A stretch of 64,000 bases of DNA, taken from NCBI GenBank assembly GCA_016721085.1, contig JADKJI010000012.1, positions 1 to 64,000 on the forward strand, read 5' to 3'. Below are positions 28,059 to 37,148 of this stretch, in pieces (positions within the stretch are counted from its first letter, which is position 1; every line of letters starts with the position of its first letter). Position numbers and translations under genes: made by a program. The notes below the pieces were generated by a model. The model made no database searches, had not been told where the DNA came from, and saw nothing but the letters and a program-made list of their open reading frames with translations. This DNA is from Chitinophagaceae bacterium (GTDB taxonomy: Bacteria; Bacteroidota; Bacteroidia; Chitinophagales; Chitinophagaceae).

Positions 28059-29978
28059 ATGAAAAAACATCTGTTATCTGTTCTATTCTGTTTTTCGTTC
28101 TTGCAGTTATTCGCCCAGCCCGACCGTTGGCAGCAAAGGGTGAAATACAATATGGATATTCAAATGGATGTGGTGACTAACCGATTTACCGGTAAGCAAA
28201 AGCTCCAATACACGAATAACTCCCCCGATACTCTATACAAGGTATTCTATCATCTCTATTTTAATGCCTTCCAGCCAAACAGCATGATGGATGCAAGAAG
28301 CAGGGAATTAGGGAAGAACAGGGTTGGCCGTGGACAAGACTGGGATGGTCGTGTGCGCGATCGCATCCTTAACCTGAAGCCAGAGGAAATCGGCTATCAG
28401 AAAATCCTTTCACTGAAAATGAATGGGGTAGCTCAGGAGTATAAAGTACAAGAGACAATTCTAGAGGTGAAATTGAATAAACCCATTTTGCCAAAATCCA
28501 CTGTAACATTTGATATGGATTTTGAAGCACAGGTACCTTTGCAGGTTCGTCGTAGTGGACGTGATAATCCACAAACAGGTGTTCGATACTCTATGAGCCA
28601 ATGGTATCCAAAATTATGTGAGTATGATTATGAAGGATGGCATCCAACTCCCTATATAGCTCGTGAGTTTTATGGTGTTTGGGGCGATTTTGAAGTTAAG
28701 ATTACTATCGATAAGAAATATATTTTAGGCGGCACCGGTTACTTACAGAATCCAAACCAAATTGGATATGGTTATGAAACACCAGGAGCAAAAGTTACCC
28801 AGCCAGCAGGAGATAAATTGACCTGGCATTTCATTGCTCCGAATGTTCACGACTTCATGTGGGCTGCAGATCCTGACTACAAGCATATAGTAAGAACAAC
28901 TTCGAATGGGGTTACATTACATGTGTTGTATAATTTCAAGCCCAATGATCCCAGGAACGATACAGCCTGGAAAGATGTGGCCGATGCAGCCGTAACGGTA
29001 TTGCCCTATATAGAAAAAACATTCGGTCCCTATCCGTATAAGCAATATTCGTTTATTCATGGCGGTGATGGAGGTATGGAATATCCGATGGGTACTTTGC
29101 TGGTAGGCCCAGGTCTTGGAACTGTTTTCCATGAATGGATGCATACATGGTATCAGATGCTTATGGGTACTAATGAAAGCCTCTATCCTTGGATGGACGA
29201 AGGTTTTACCGATTGGGCCTCATCAAAAGTAGAACCTTTTTACCGGGATAATGTGACAAGGAAAAAATTGATTGGAAATGCTGCAGCTATAAAGAGAATG
29301 GATTCTTTGGCAGCCATTCTTCCGAAAGATCAATCTGATAGTTATCGCTCTTATTTCAGTCTGGCTAAAAGTGGTTTTGAAGAACCTATGACAACGCATG
29401 CCGATCATTATAATACCAACTTCGCATATAGCATCGCATCTTACTCAAAGGGTGCTGTATTCATGGAACAGTTGGGTTATATAGTAGGAGATCAGGTTCG
29501 CGACCAGATTCTGTTAGAGTACTATAAGCAATGGCGCTTTAAACATCCTAATGTGAATGATTTCATTCGCGTAGCTGAAAAAACAAGTGGAATGGAATTG
29601 GGATGGTATAAAGAATATTGGGTGAATGGTACCAAAACAATCGATTATGGAATCGATAGTTTGTGGGAAGAAGGAGGAAACACAAAAATCAGGATACGTC
29701 GCATTGGAAAAATGCCAATGCCGATAGATGTTATGATTGAGTTTAAGGACGGCACAAAGCAACTATGCTATATTCCACAATACCTGATGTTTGGAGAAAA
29801 ACCTGTAGAAGATAATTCAGTAACGCGGACTGTTTTTGAACCGTGGAAATGGACACATCCCGAATATGAATTCGTAATCAAGAGAAGGATTGCTGACTTG
29901 AAGATTGTAGAAATAGATCCTTCACAACGAATGGCTGATATTGAAAGAAGAAATAACCGATTGGAAGTGCCCTGGTAG
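28059..29978 (+). CDS. Secreted M1-family metallopeptidase
   Basis: A 639-residue protein with signal peptide (KKHLLSVLFCFSFLQLFAQ). The N-terminal beta domain (YNMDIQMDVVTNRFTGKQKL) is followed by the gluzincin catalytic domain: HEWMH at residues 358-362 gives HExxH, and Glu381 in MDEGFTDW gives the third zinc ligand with the expected 18-residue spacing. The aminopeptidase exopeptidase motif is represented by GGDGGMEYPMG in place of GAMEN, as in many Bacteroidota M1 proteins. It should be a zinc aminopeptidase acting in the periplasm or outside. A clear terminator follows 20 bp after the stop. The gene is intact. Confidence 0.93.
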   Translation: MKKHLLSVLFCFSFLQLFAQPDRWQQRVKYNMDIQMDVVTNRFTGKQKLQYTNNSPDTLYKVFYHLYFNAFQPNSMMDARSRELGKNRVGRGQDWDGRVRDRILNLKPEEIGYQKILSLKMNGVAQEYKVQETILEVKLNKPILPKSTVTFDMDFEAQVPLQVRRSGRDNPQTGVRYSMSQWYPKLCEYDYEGWHPTPYIAREFYGVWGDFEVKITIDKKYILGGTGYLQNPNQIGYGYETPGAKVTQPAGDKLTWHFIAPNVHDFMWAADPDYKHIVRTTSNGVTLHVLYNFKPNDPRNDTAWKDVADAAVTVLPYIEKTFGPYPYKQYSFIHGGDGGMEYPMGTLLVGPGLGTVFHEWMHTWYQMLMGTNESLYPWMDEGFTDWASSKVEPFYRDNVTRKKLIGNAAAIKRMDSLAAILPKDQSDSYRSYFSLAKSGFEEPMTTHADHYNTNFAYSIASYSKGAVFMEQLGYIVGDQVRDQILLEYYKQWRFKHPNVNDFIRVAEKTSGMELGWYKEYWVNGTKTIDYGIDSLWEEGGNTKIRIRRIGKMPMPIDVMIEFKDGTKQLCYIPQYLMFGEKPVEDNSVTRTVFEPWKWTHPEYEFVIKRRIADLKIVEIDPSQRMADIERRNNRLEVPW

Positions 29979-29997
29979 TTCAGATATAAGCATAATG

Positions 29998-30027
29998 AAA
30001 AGCCCTCCTGATTAAGGAGGGCTTTTT
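29998..30027 (+). terminator. Intrinsic terminator after M1 peptidase gene
   Basis: AAAAGCCCTCCT-GATTA-AGGAGGGCTTTTT forms a 9-bp GC-rich stem with flanking A and T tracts, 20 bp after the M1 peptidase stop. Its symmetry would also let it stop minus-strand transcripts from the response regulator side. Confidence 0.92.
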
Positions 30028-30161
30028 GCTTCAAAGGCGATAAGGTTGGTTAATGATGAATGCCTATAGATCTAAGAGGCATTGCATGAAAAAGGTTTAA
30101 TGGTTGACGATACTTGATTAGCAACCTATTCCAAAGGTAGGGCATGGGGTAGGTACCCACA

Positions 30162-30186
30162 ATACCACTAAGTGGTAGTTTTTAGT
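30162..30186. promoter_or_regulatory. Palindromic box, downstream copy (TACCACTAAGTGGTA)
   Basis: 30163-30177 is an odd-length perfect palindrome (TACCACT-A-AGTGGTA form). The plus-strand string AATACCACTAAGTGGTAGTT recurs with few changes at 30912-30937, in the same orientation, on the other side of the response regulator gene. It may be a protein-binding site or the remnant of a duplicated flank. Confidence 0.45.
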
Positions 30187-30230
30187 TAAAATAACGGGCA
30201 TATTATGCCCTTAATGGATGAATTGTAGAA

Positions 30231-30878
30231 TTATCGTCCAAAAAACTTGTTGATTGCTTCAACGCGGTTGTTTACATGCAGTTTCTCGTAAATATGATAA
30301 ACATGCTTTCTTACAGTTTCCTGGCTTATAAAAAGACTGGCAGCAATTTCTTTGTACAACATCCCTTTTGCTAATAGCTCAATAATTTCCCTTTCCCTGT
30401 TACTCAAGGTATTTAATGCTGGGTCTGATTGTCCCGCTGCTGGTTCAGCAGGTCTGTTCTGAAAAGCGGCCACCACTTTTCTTGCAATCTGGCTGCTCAT
30501 AGGAGCCCCACCATCTTTAAGTTCTTTAAGGGCTTCCAGCATTTTAGTAGGAGCGGTTTTCTTAAGTATATAACCACTGGCGCCTGCACTCAATGCTTCA
30601 AATATCTTTTCATCATCCTCATATACAGTACACATCATAAATAGTATCTCTGGATGATCTGCTTTTATATGACGGACGCAATCAATGCCATTTTCCCCTT
30701 CTCCCAGATTGATGTCCATAAGCACCACCTGAGGTTTCAGGATAGGTATTTTTTGGATAGCTTCAGCGGCAGACGCGAAGCTTCCCAACAAACGATGTTC
30801 ATCCGACATCAGTACAATTTCTTCCAAAGCTGTCCTGATATCAAGATTGTCATCTACTATACAAACAGTTGTAATCAT
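30231..30878 (-). CDS. NarL/FixJ-type (LuxR) response regulator
   Basis: A 215-residue regulator with receiver domain (acidic IVDDN, Asp55 in VLMDINLGEGENG, Lys in YILKKTAP) and C-terminal LuxR helix-turn-helix (LSNREREIIELLAKGMLYKE, IAASLFISQETVRKHVYHIY). It belongs to the NarL/FixJ class that pairs with HisKA_3 kinases; no kinase gene is adjacent, so it is an orphan here. The PAEPAAGQSDPA linker is longer than usual. Both flanks carry near-identical palindromic boxes (30162-30186 and 30912-30937), the upstream one 35-60 bp before the start codon, a position fitting autoregulation. That role is inference. Confidence 0.92.
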   Translation of the reverse strand: MITTVCIVDDNLDIRTALEEIVLMSDEHRLLGSFASAAEAIQKIPILKPQVVLMDINLGEGENGIDCVRHIKADHPEILFMMCTVYEDDEKIFEALSAGASGYILKKTAPTKMLEALKELKDGGAPMSSQIARKVVAAFQNRPAEPAAGQSDPALNTLSNREREIIELLAKGMLYKEIAASLFISQETVRKHVYHIYEKLHVNNRVEAINKFFGR

Positions 30879-30911
30879 GATACAAAGGTGCGTAGTTTAG
30901 ACACAGTGGGG

Positions 30912-30937
30912 AATACTACTTTGTGGTAGTTTTTTAC
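30912..30937. promoter_or_regulatory. Palindromic box, upstream copy (ACTACTTTGTGGTAGT)
   Basis: ACTAC-TTTGTG-GTAGT (30915-30930) lies 37-52 bp upstream of the regulator's start codon. It matches the downstream box over AATAC(T/C)ACT(TT/AA)GTGGTAGTTTTT. A binding site for the regulator itself is plausible because LuxR-type regulators bind such dyads, but no direct evidence exists. Confidence 0.45.
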
Positions 30938-30976
30938 CAAATAAAGGTATTCCTAATAATGAAAGTCAAGAAAAAT

Positions 30977-31612
30977 TTAATAAGGAACCTGAAGTAGGTA
31001 CTTCTCCTTGAAAAAGTCTTCCTGGAAAATGCGGATAATTTCCATCTGTTTAGGTCGGCAACCACTATCTGCAATTTCCTGGGCTAAATCTCCTCCTTTA
31101 AGGCAAATGAGCCCATTGGCAAGAGGATCAGGACCTGTCTGGGATTTAGATTTCTTTAATAATGGCTTACTCCAGGTCCAAAGATCTTTCAATGGAGCTA
31201 CAGCTCTGGATACCACCACATCGAAATACCGGTTTTTAATATCCTCAGCACGACTGTGTTGGGTGGTGACATTCTTGAGCCCTAATCCTTCCGCCACCGC
31301 ATTTACCACTTTTATCTTCTTCCCAATACTATCTACCAAATGGAATTGAACTTCAGGAAAGAAAATGGCTAAAGGAATGCCGGGGAAACCACCACCGGTT
31401 CCAAGGTCAAGCACTCTCGCACCTGAACGAAAATCAAAAACTGCCGCTATACTTAAGGAATGTAAAACATGCTTTTCATAAAGACTGTCCATGTCTTTTC
31501 TGGAAATGACATTAATCTTTTCATTCCATTCCTGATACAATGGAGCCAATGCTTTTAATTGGTTCAACTGCGTTTCATCAAAGGCTGAAAAATATTTTAC
31601 TATCAGGTCCAT
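30977..31612 (-). CDS. rsmG: 16S rRNA (guanine527-N7)-methyltransferase
   Basis: The 211-residue protein matches RsmG (GidB): INVISRKDMDSLYEKHVLHS near the N-terminus, SAM-binding VLDLGTGGGFPGIPLAI, then VDSIGKKIKVV, AEGLGLKNVTTQHSRAED and VVSRAVAPLKDLW. It methylates N7 of G527 in 16S rRNA; loss gives low-level streptomycin resistance in other bacteria. It lies 32 bp downstream of the glycosyltransferase gene on the same strand and may be cotranscribed with it. Length and motifs are normal. Confidence 0.95.
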   Translation of the reverse strand: MDLIVKYFSAFDETQLNQLKALAPLYQEWNEKINVISRKDMDSLYEKHVLHSLSIAAVFDFRSGARVLDLGTGGGFPGIPLAIFFPEVQFHLVDSIGKKIKVVNAVAEGLGLKNVTTQHSRAEDIKNRYFDVVVSRAVAPLKDLWTWSKPLLKKSKSQTGPDPLANGLICLKGGDLAQEIADSGCRPKQMEIIRIFQEDFFKEKYLLQVPY

Positions 31613-31644
31613 ACAAACAAAGATGTGTTCTTAATGAAGCCGGC

Positions 31645-32777
31645 TTATTGCCAGGCATTAGTAGGCTTTCTCCACAATGCAGGTGCAAAGATGCAATAAT
31701 ACAGGAACATCCAGATATCGAATAACCACCACCAGGCAAAGAGATCTGTCTCGCCCAATTTTTTCATAGACTTATACTGAACGATTGCCTGCGAAATAAA
31801 TCGTAATCCAAATACACCTAACGATAAACGCCAATCAAAGAAAATGATCGATGCAATTAATAATGGATAGAATAAGAAAAAAGAACTTGTATATAATCCA
31901 AGCAAAAACTTATGCATGGGTTTATAATACCTCGCTGTTGTATAATGACGGTTCTTTTGACGTATCCAGTTTCCGAATGTTTTCTTCGGTTCAGATAAGG
32001 TTATAGTATCGGGATCAATTACAATTCGTGTATTAGTTTTTGTGGCTACCTTATTGATGAAAAGATCATCATCTCCACCAGGAATGTGATTGATAGAGGA
32101 AAACCCCTTATTCGCAAAAACAACGCTTTCTTGTAAGAAAGATTTCTTCCTACCCCCATATAAGGCTGTCCTGCCAATGCCATAGACAGATATTGCAATC
32201 CTGCATGATAAGTTTCAAAACGGATAAGCTTATTGAGAAGCCCCGGACGTTTGTGATAAGAGCCATAACCAATTACAATTTCAACGCCTTCATCATAGCC
32301 ATCCTGCATCTTATGTATCCAGAATTCAGAAGCAGGTACACAATCGGCGTCTGTCAATAAAACAATCTCATGTTTTGCTTCTTTGATACCGATTGATAAT
32401 GGATATTTCTTACCAGGAATACCTTTGGCTTCCTGCTCCAGATTCACGGCATGAAGGCCTTTGAATGTTTTCTTGAATTCATCTAAAAGATATCGGGTAT
32501 CGTCCTGACTATTGTGATTAACAACAATCACTTCATGACTGCTTGAATAGGTTTGCACTAAAACGCCAGGGAGGTTTCTTGCCAGGTTATTGGCTTCATC
32601 GCGCGCGCATACTATTACACTTACTGGATGTTGTTGCGATTTTGCCTTTTGTTTGGGTTTGAAAAATGCCAAACGACTGAACAGACCCCAATAAAAGCAA
32701 AGCTGAATCAGGGTCACCAGACTAAAAGCAACAAATAATATCAGGCGCCAATCGGGCTGCCAGTTGAGAAAATCCAT
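31645..32777 (-). CDS. Membrane glycosyltransferase family 2, one frameshift
   Basis: The N-terminal part has a hydrophobic anchor (WRLILFVAFSLVTLIQLCFY) and a GT2 domain: SVIVCARDEANNLARNLPGV, VIVVNHNSQDDT, LLTDADCVPAS (DxD-like metal motif) and QPYMGVGRNLSYKKALF. The frame breaks near 32115, where the coding strand has TTGTTTTTGCG. One extra T restores FANKGFSSINHIPGGDDDLF, which carries the GGDDDLF acceptor/base motif, and the frame then runs through two C-terminal membrane helices (FLLGLYTSSFFLFYPLLIAS) to the stop at 31645. The restored length is about 377 residues, typical for GT2 proteins with C-terminal helices. I choose the ATG at 32777 because it precedes the membrane anchor. The product glycan is unknown. 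Confidence 0.85.
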
Positions 32778-32935
32778 ATTCACGGTAATTTTAAGGGGCA
32801 GGGGGGCTGCTAAACAGACGGCGAAAATAAGGCAGTTAAAGATATGGCCGGCATCGAAGGATTTCACAGTTGTGAATAAGAAAGTAGGTCAAATAGTAAT
32901 GGGTGCAAAGGAAAGGGCTATAGCCTGCGTATTCT

Positions 32936-32943
32936 TATCTTTG
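32936..32943 (+). promoter_or_regulatory. -7 promoter element of tgt (TATCTTTG)
   Basis: An exact match to TAnnTTTG lies 10 nt before the tgt ATG, implying a very short 5' leader. The -33 region is not obvious. Confidence 0.6.
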
Positions 32944-32953
32944 TGCCCATTTT

Positions 32954-34093
32954 ATGGCAGCCTTACAATTCCAGTTACAAACAACAGATAAAGCATCCAA
33001 AGCACGGACAGGACTTATCACCACCGATCACGGAACCATCCCGACCCCTATATTTATGCCTGTAGGTACAGTGGGGAGTGTAAAGGCTGTAAGTCAGCAG
33101 CAATTGGAACAGGAGGTGAAAGCCCGAATCATACTTGGTAATACATACCATTTATATCTGCGCCCTGGTCTGGAAGTCCTTGAGAAAGCAGGTGGCCTTC
33201 ATGCCTTCAATGGATGGAAACGGCCTATCCTTACAGATAGTGGAGGATATCAGGTTTTTTCCCTTGCCGGTACAAGAAAGATTAAAGAAGAAGGCGTCAC
33301 CTTCCAAAGTCATATCGACGGATCAAAGCATTTGTTCTCTCCCGAAAAAGTAATGGATATCCAACGTTCTATCGGGGCTGATATCATAATGGCTTTTGAT
33401 GAATGTCCCCCCGGCGGTAGCGATTTCACCTATGCCAAGAAATCGATGGAACTCACACATCGCTGGCTCGACCGTTGTGTTAGTCAGTTTGAAGCTACAA
33501 GTCCGAAATATGGCTATACACAGAACCTTTTCCCGATAGTACAAGGAGGGGTTTTCAAGGATTTACGAAAACAGTCATGTGAGTATATTGCTTCGAAAGG
33601 AGCTACTGGAAATGCAATTGGTGGATTGAGTGTGGGAGAACCAGAGCCAGTGATGTATGAAATATGTGACTGGTGCTGCGATCATTTGCCAATGGATAAA
33701 CCACGCTATCTTATGGGGGTAGGTACACCCTGGAATATCCTGGAATGTATTGGTATGGGTATCGATATGTTCGATTGTGTTATGCCTACCCGCAATGGAC
33801 GAAATGCTATGCTTTTTACAAGCAATGGAGTAATAAATATCGATAATAAGAAATGGGAATTCGATTTCTCTCCTATTGATGAAACTATTGGTTGCGAGAT
33901 CAGTGCTTTCTATTCAAAATCGTATCTGAGACATCTCTTAAAGACAAAGGAAATTCTCGGTCTTACAATCGCCAGTGTACATAATCTTGCTTTCTATCTT
34001 TGGCTGGTTGGAGAAGCGCGCAAACATATTGAAGCAGGAGATTTTCTTTCATGGAAAGAAGAACAGGTTGTAAGGATGAAGCAACGACTCTGA
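32954..34093 (+). CDS. tgt: tRNA-guanine transglycosylase (queuine tRNA-ribosyltransferase)
   Basis: The 379-residue enzyme swaps guanine-34 for preQ1 in tRNAs with GUN anticodons. Family signatures are present: TPIFMPVGTVGSVKAVS, ILGNTYHLYLRPG, ILTDSGGYQVFSLAGTRKI (general acid/base Asp), ADIIMAFDECPPGG, GGLSVGEPEPVMYE and DMFDCVMPTRNGRNAM (nucleophile Asp). The usual C-terminal zinc site C-x-C-x2-C...H is not conserved: the segment reads IGCEISAFYSKSYLRHLL, so only one of three Cys remains, while the His in ASVHNLAFY is kept. As far as I recall this is usual in Bacteroidota Tgt. The gene is divergent from the glycosyltransferase and has its own promoter and terminator. Confidence 0.95.
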   Translation: MAALQFQLQTTDKASKARTGLITTDHGTIPTPIFMPVGTVGSVKAVSQQQLEQEVKARIILGNTYHLYLRPGLEVLEKAGGLHAFNGWKRPILTDSGGYQVFSLAGTRKIKEEGVTFQSHIDGSKHLFSPEKVMDIQRSIGADIIMAFDECPPGGSDFTYAKKSMELTHRWLDRCVSQFEATSPKYGYTQNLFPIVQGGVFKDLRKQSCEYIASKGATGNAIGGLSVGEPEPVMYEICDWCCDHLPMDKPRYLMGVGTPWNILECIGMGIDMFDCVMPTRNGRNAMLFTSNGVINIDNKKWEFDFSPIDETIGCEISAFYSKSYLRHLLKTKEILGLTIASVHNLAFYLWLVGEARKHIEAGDFLSWKEEQVVRMKQRL

Positions 34094-34125
34094 TTATGCA
34101 GATATCTTTAATGAAATTGAAATAA

Positions 34126-34156
34126 AAAAAACCTTCATTACTGTTGAAGGGTTTTT
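34126..34156 (+). terminator. Intrinsic terminator after tgt
   Basis: An A-tract, CCTTCA, a 7-nt loop, TGAAGG and GTTTTTTA form a short stem with T-tract about 30 bp after the tgt stop. The A-rich left flank also makes it usable for the convergent pseudogene. Confidence 0.75.
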
Positions 34157-34174
34157 TATTTAGTGTAGATATGG

Positions 34175-34803
34175 TTATAATTTTCGAGCGATGACCATCA
34201 TTTCCTTGATACCCATCAAATGGGATAAGGTATTGGTAGCCCATCTGTATAATCCGAAATTTATTTTTGCAAGAGGAAGGAGGCGGTTATAGCCAGCCCC
34301 AGATACTGTTTGTTTTCAACCGAAGTAAAATGTTATTATTCCCGGAATTCCAAAAGATGTTGGTTAAGGTCTAGTTTGAATGCGCTTTTTATGATCAGGG
34401 AATAACCAGTATGCGTTCTCCTTTCTTAAGTTTCGAATAGATGTCTTCTATCATCGTCTTGGGGTGGGGGTGATGTTCTAAAACATGTGCTGAGAATACA
34501 ATATCGAATGCTTCGTTTGGTATTGAGGCGAGGTCTGTGGTTGCTTTTATTACCCTTTCTGGCACAGAATTCAATTCCGAAATCGGAAATATCATACCCC
34601 TGCGCATTAGGCATATTCTGTATGTTTTGTCCTAGCCCGCAACCAAAATCAAGTATTTTATCTGTTCTTTTACTGAGCTGAAAATTTCCGACGGCTTTTT
34701 CGCCTTGCATTGTAGTAATCATCATTGAAATGTTGTCTGGTTTTAGATACCATCTTCTATCACCTTTATTTGTTGGGCTAAATGCAGCGGCAGTTGTTGA
34801 CAT
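34175..34803 (-). pseudogene. SAM-dependent methyltransferase, multiply frameshifted
   Basis: From the ATG at 34803 the protein reads as a class I methyltransferase: KILDFGCGLGQNIQNMPNA (motif I), QGYDISDFGIEFCARKG. It then changes frame near 34575 to continue KATTDLASIPNEAFDIVFSA and HVLEHHPHPKTMIEDIYSKL with LKKGERILVIP (motifs of the UbiE/Methyltransf_11 kind). Further frame changes lead through SAFKLDLNQHLLEF and GAGYNRLLPLAKINFG to IKEMMVIARKL and a stop at 34175. About four frame changes in 630 bp make this the most damaged gene outside the first 7 kb. Substrate is unknown. It is convergent with tgt. Confidence 0.78.
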
Positions 34804-35014
34804 AGTCAATTTTTTTGTTTAAGTAATAGCAAGAAATACTTAAGGAATAGTTATTTCCTAATAGTAGCAAAACTGTACTGCTTAGTTAGAGTTGTCCTAT
34901 CCTTGATAGGTACTGGAGGGGCTTGATAATAGCTATGAGAAAGTACAATTGAGTGACCAAGTACAAATGCTCTTCAAAGTAGCAATATTTTCCGGCCAAA
35001 TGAAAGTATTTCGA

Positions 35015-35806
35015 TTATTTTCTTTTCTGTTGGAAAAGCCATTTCAAAAGATCTGGTTCTGCAAATGCATTTTTCCAGCTATCGTGCTGAACCCCAGGGT
35101 ATTCATTGTATTTTACCTTTGCTTTCGAAAGCTGTAAAGCCGTTACCATTCTTCGGGAATTTGCAGGCGTTACTACAGGATCTTTCTCCCCGTGGAATAT
35201 CCATATTGGAATCTTTTTTCCATAAAGACCCACTTTTGAAGGGTCACCGCCACCACAAATTGGAAAAGCAGCCGCAAAAAAGCCGGGTTTCCGCCAAAGG
35301 ATTTCAAAAGTGCCCATGCCTCCCATAGAGAGTCCGCCAACATATACTTTTTTGGTAATCACTTTTTTTGCTGAAACCATTGAATCTAATAACTCACTTA
35401 CCAATCGCAATGATTTTCCAATGGGTTGATCGCTCATATACTTCAGGTTCCCTAAAGAATCTGGAGGCGCAGTATTGGTTCTCGATATTCTGCCCCATGA
35501 ATCATTCTGTGGGCATTGTGGAACTATTATTATAGACGGATATTTTGCTCGATTGCCTTCATCTGAAAATAATGAGCCTCCCCATACTAATTGCTTCTCG
35601 TTGTCTCTTCCTCTTTCACCCGACCCATGAAGGAACAGTACCAGCGGATATTTCTTATTCTCATCATAATTCAATGGATATTGGATACGGTATCTGAGGG
35701 TATCCGTCCCATTGATATATACCTGTTTTTCAAAACTGGGGTAGTCCTGCGCTTTTACAGAAATCCCGAGTACTATCAGCAACAAAGTGAGTAGGTGTTT
35801 TTGCAT
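35015..35806 (-). CDS. Secreted alpha/beta-hydrolase (esterase/peptidase-like)
   Basis: A 263-residue protein with signal peptide (KHLLTLLLIVLGISVKAQ). The hydrolase fold shows the oxyanion HGSGERG, nucleophile elbow GLSMGG, catalytic Asp in GEKDPVVTP and His in GVQHDSW. The pattern LVLFLHGSGERGRDNEKQL and PQCPQNDSWGR resembles the dienelactone-hydrolase/phospholipase-like esterases and feruloyl-esterase-type proteins found with Bacteroidota glycan degradation genes. It would act in the periplasm. It is divergent from the lptF/G-type gene with starts 117 bp apart. The frame is intact. Confidence 0.9.
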   Translation of the reverse strand: MQKHLLTLLLIVLGISVKAQDYPSFEKQVYINGTDTLRYRIQYPLNYDENKKYPLVLFLHGSGERGRDNEKQLVWGGSLFSDEGNRAKYPSIIIVPQCPQNDSWGRISRTNTAPPDSLGNLKYMSDQPIGKSLRLVSELLDSMVSAKKVITKKVYVGGLSMGGMGTFEILWRKPGFFAAAFPICGGGDPSKVGLYGKKIPIWIFHGEKDPVVTPANSRRMVTALQLSKAKVKYNEYPGVQHDSWKNAFAEPDLLKWLFQQKRK

Positions 35807-35906
35807 GCTGTTAATGTACGATTTTTTTTCAGGCTAAATTTTCCCGGATGAAACTTCTTTCACATTCCCTTCACGCCTTCAGTTGGTTCTATTGGGCTTT
35901 TTAAGC

Positions 35907-35914
35907 TACTTTTG
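35907..35914 (+). promoter_or_regulatory. -7 promoter element of LptF/G-type gene (TACTTTTG)
   Basis: An exact TAnnTTTG match ends 9 nt before the ATG at 35924. Together with similar spacing at tgt it suggests short leaders are common in this genome. Confidence 0.6.
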
Positions 35915-35923
35915 AGCCGCTTT

Positions 35924-37027
35924 ATGATAAAGAAGATCGACTGGTATATCATCAAAAAATTCATCAGCACCACCCTTTTCATGGTTTTGATGTTCTCCGT
36001 CATTGCCATGGTGATTGATGCCAGTGAAAAAACAGATGATTTTGTAAAGTCGGGACTCTCCACCTACCGGATATTTACTGACTATTTCGCCGGGTTCGTT
36101 CCCTTTATCATTTCCATGATCTTCCCATTGATGACCTTTATCGCTGTCATTTTCTTTACCTCAAAAATGTCGGGCCGGTCAGAAATTGTGGCCATCCTTT
36201 CAGGGGGTGTACCCTTCAACCGCTTCCTTCGTCCATATTTTATTGCCGCATTTATAATGGGCGGCATTTTCTGGTATGCAACCCAATACCTGATTCCAAA
36301 AGCGAATGTGATCAGGGGTAATTTCCAGGCTAAGTACATCGACAGTAAAAGTTCCTATGAAATCGGGCAATTCTACGGGAAGGGCAGTAATTTCTATATC
36401 AGAATCGATAGTAACACATTTGCCGGTCTCCGGAATTATGATACTGGTTCAAGAGCTGCTACAAGTGGTTTTTTCCTTCACCGTATTGAAAAGAACAAAG
36501 TAGTCTACAATCTCAGGGCCGATTACCTGAAATGGGATACGGCCAAAAAAGGGTGGAAACTGGAAAATGCTGTGGAGAGAAAGATCAACGGACTTCAGGA
36601 AACAGTGAGGGTCATCCCTCAAATGGATATTAAGCTGAATGCAAAACCTGGTGAAATTCGCCCAGATAAATACCTGAAGGATAAGATGACCACCCCAGAG
36701 TTAAAGACATTTATACAAGCAGAAGAATTACGCGGGTCTGAAGGATTGAACGATTATAAAGTGGAGCGATACCGGCGGGATGCAAATCCTTTTTCCCTTT
36801 TTATCCTGACAATGATCGGAGCCGTGTTAGGCTCAAGGAAAACGAGGGGTGGGAGTGGGCTTCATTTGGCCATGGGATTTGTGATGGCGGCCCTTTTTGT
36901 GGTGATGGATAAGTTCTCGCTTTCATTCTCTACCAAGGGCGATTTTCCACCGGCGCTGGCAGCCTGGATGCCCAATATCATATTCACCGTTGTGGCGGTA
37001 TGGTTATACAGGACTTCTCCTAAGTAG
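35924..37027 (+). CDS. LptF/LptG-family (YjgP/YjgQ) permease
   Basis: The 367-residue membrane protein has the LptF/G arrangement: N-terminal helices (IDWYIIKKFISTTLFMVLMF, FVPFIISMIFPLMTFIAVIF, then GRSEIVAILSGGVPF) and a large periplasmic beta-jellyroll (YLKWDTAKKGWKLENAVERK). C-terminal helices follow (FSLFILTMIGAVLGSRKTRG, LHLAMGFVMAALFVVMDKFS). LptF and LptG form the inner-membrane permease that, with the LptB ATPase, extracts lipopolysaccharide toward the outer membrane. Which of the two this is cannot be told. I chose the ATG at 35924. No lptB is in the window. Confidence 0.93.
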   Translation: MIKKIDWYIIKKFISTTLFMVLMFSVIAMVIDASEKTDDFVKSGLSTYRIFTDYFAGFVPFIISMIFPLMTFIAVIFFTSKMSGRSEIVAILSGGVPFNRFLRPYFIAAFIMGGIFWYATQYLIPKANVIRGNFQAKYIDSKSSYEIGQFYGKGSNFYIRIDSNTFAGLRNYDTGSRAATSGFFLHRIEKNKVVYNLRADYLKWDTAKKGWKLENAVERKINGLQETVRVIPQMDIKLNAKPGEIRPDKYLKDKMTTPELKTFIQAEELRGSEGLNDYKVERYRRDANPFSLFILTMIGAVLGSRKTRGGSGLHLAMGFVMAALFVVMDKFSLSFSTKGDFPPALAAWMPNIIFTVVAVWLYRTSPK

Positions 37028-37148
37028 TTCCGAAACAAGGAATTTTCCTGAACCATTAGTCATGAATTTTGTTTTAAAACAGCGGGTTTTGATTAACTTT
37101 AAGCGCTTGTTTCAATACTGGCTATTGTTCTAAAAAATCATATAAAAA

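Noticed and set aside
35015..35328. Plus-strand frames opposite the esterase gene
   Set aside because: The minus strand encodes a complete alpha/beta-hydrolase with catalytic triad; the plus-strand frames are antisense shadows.
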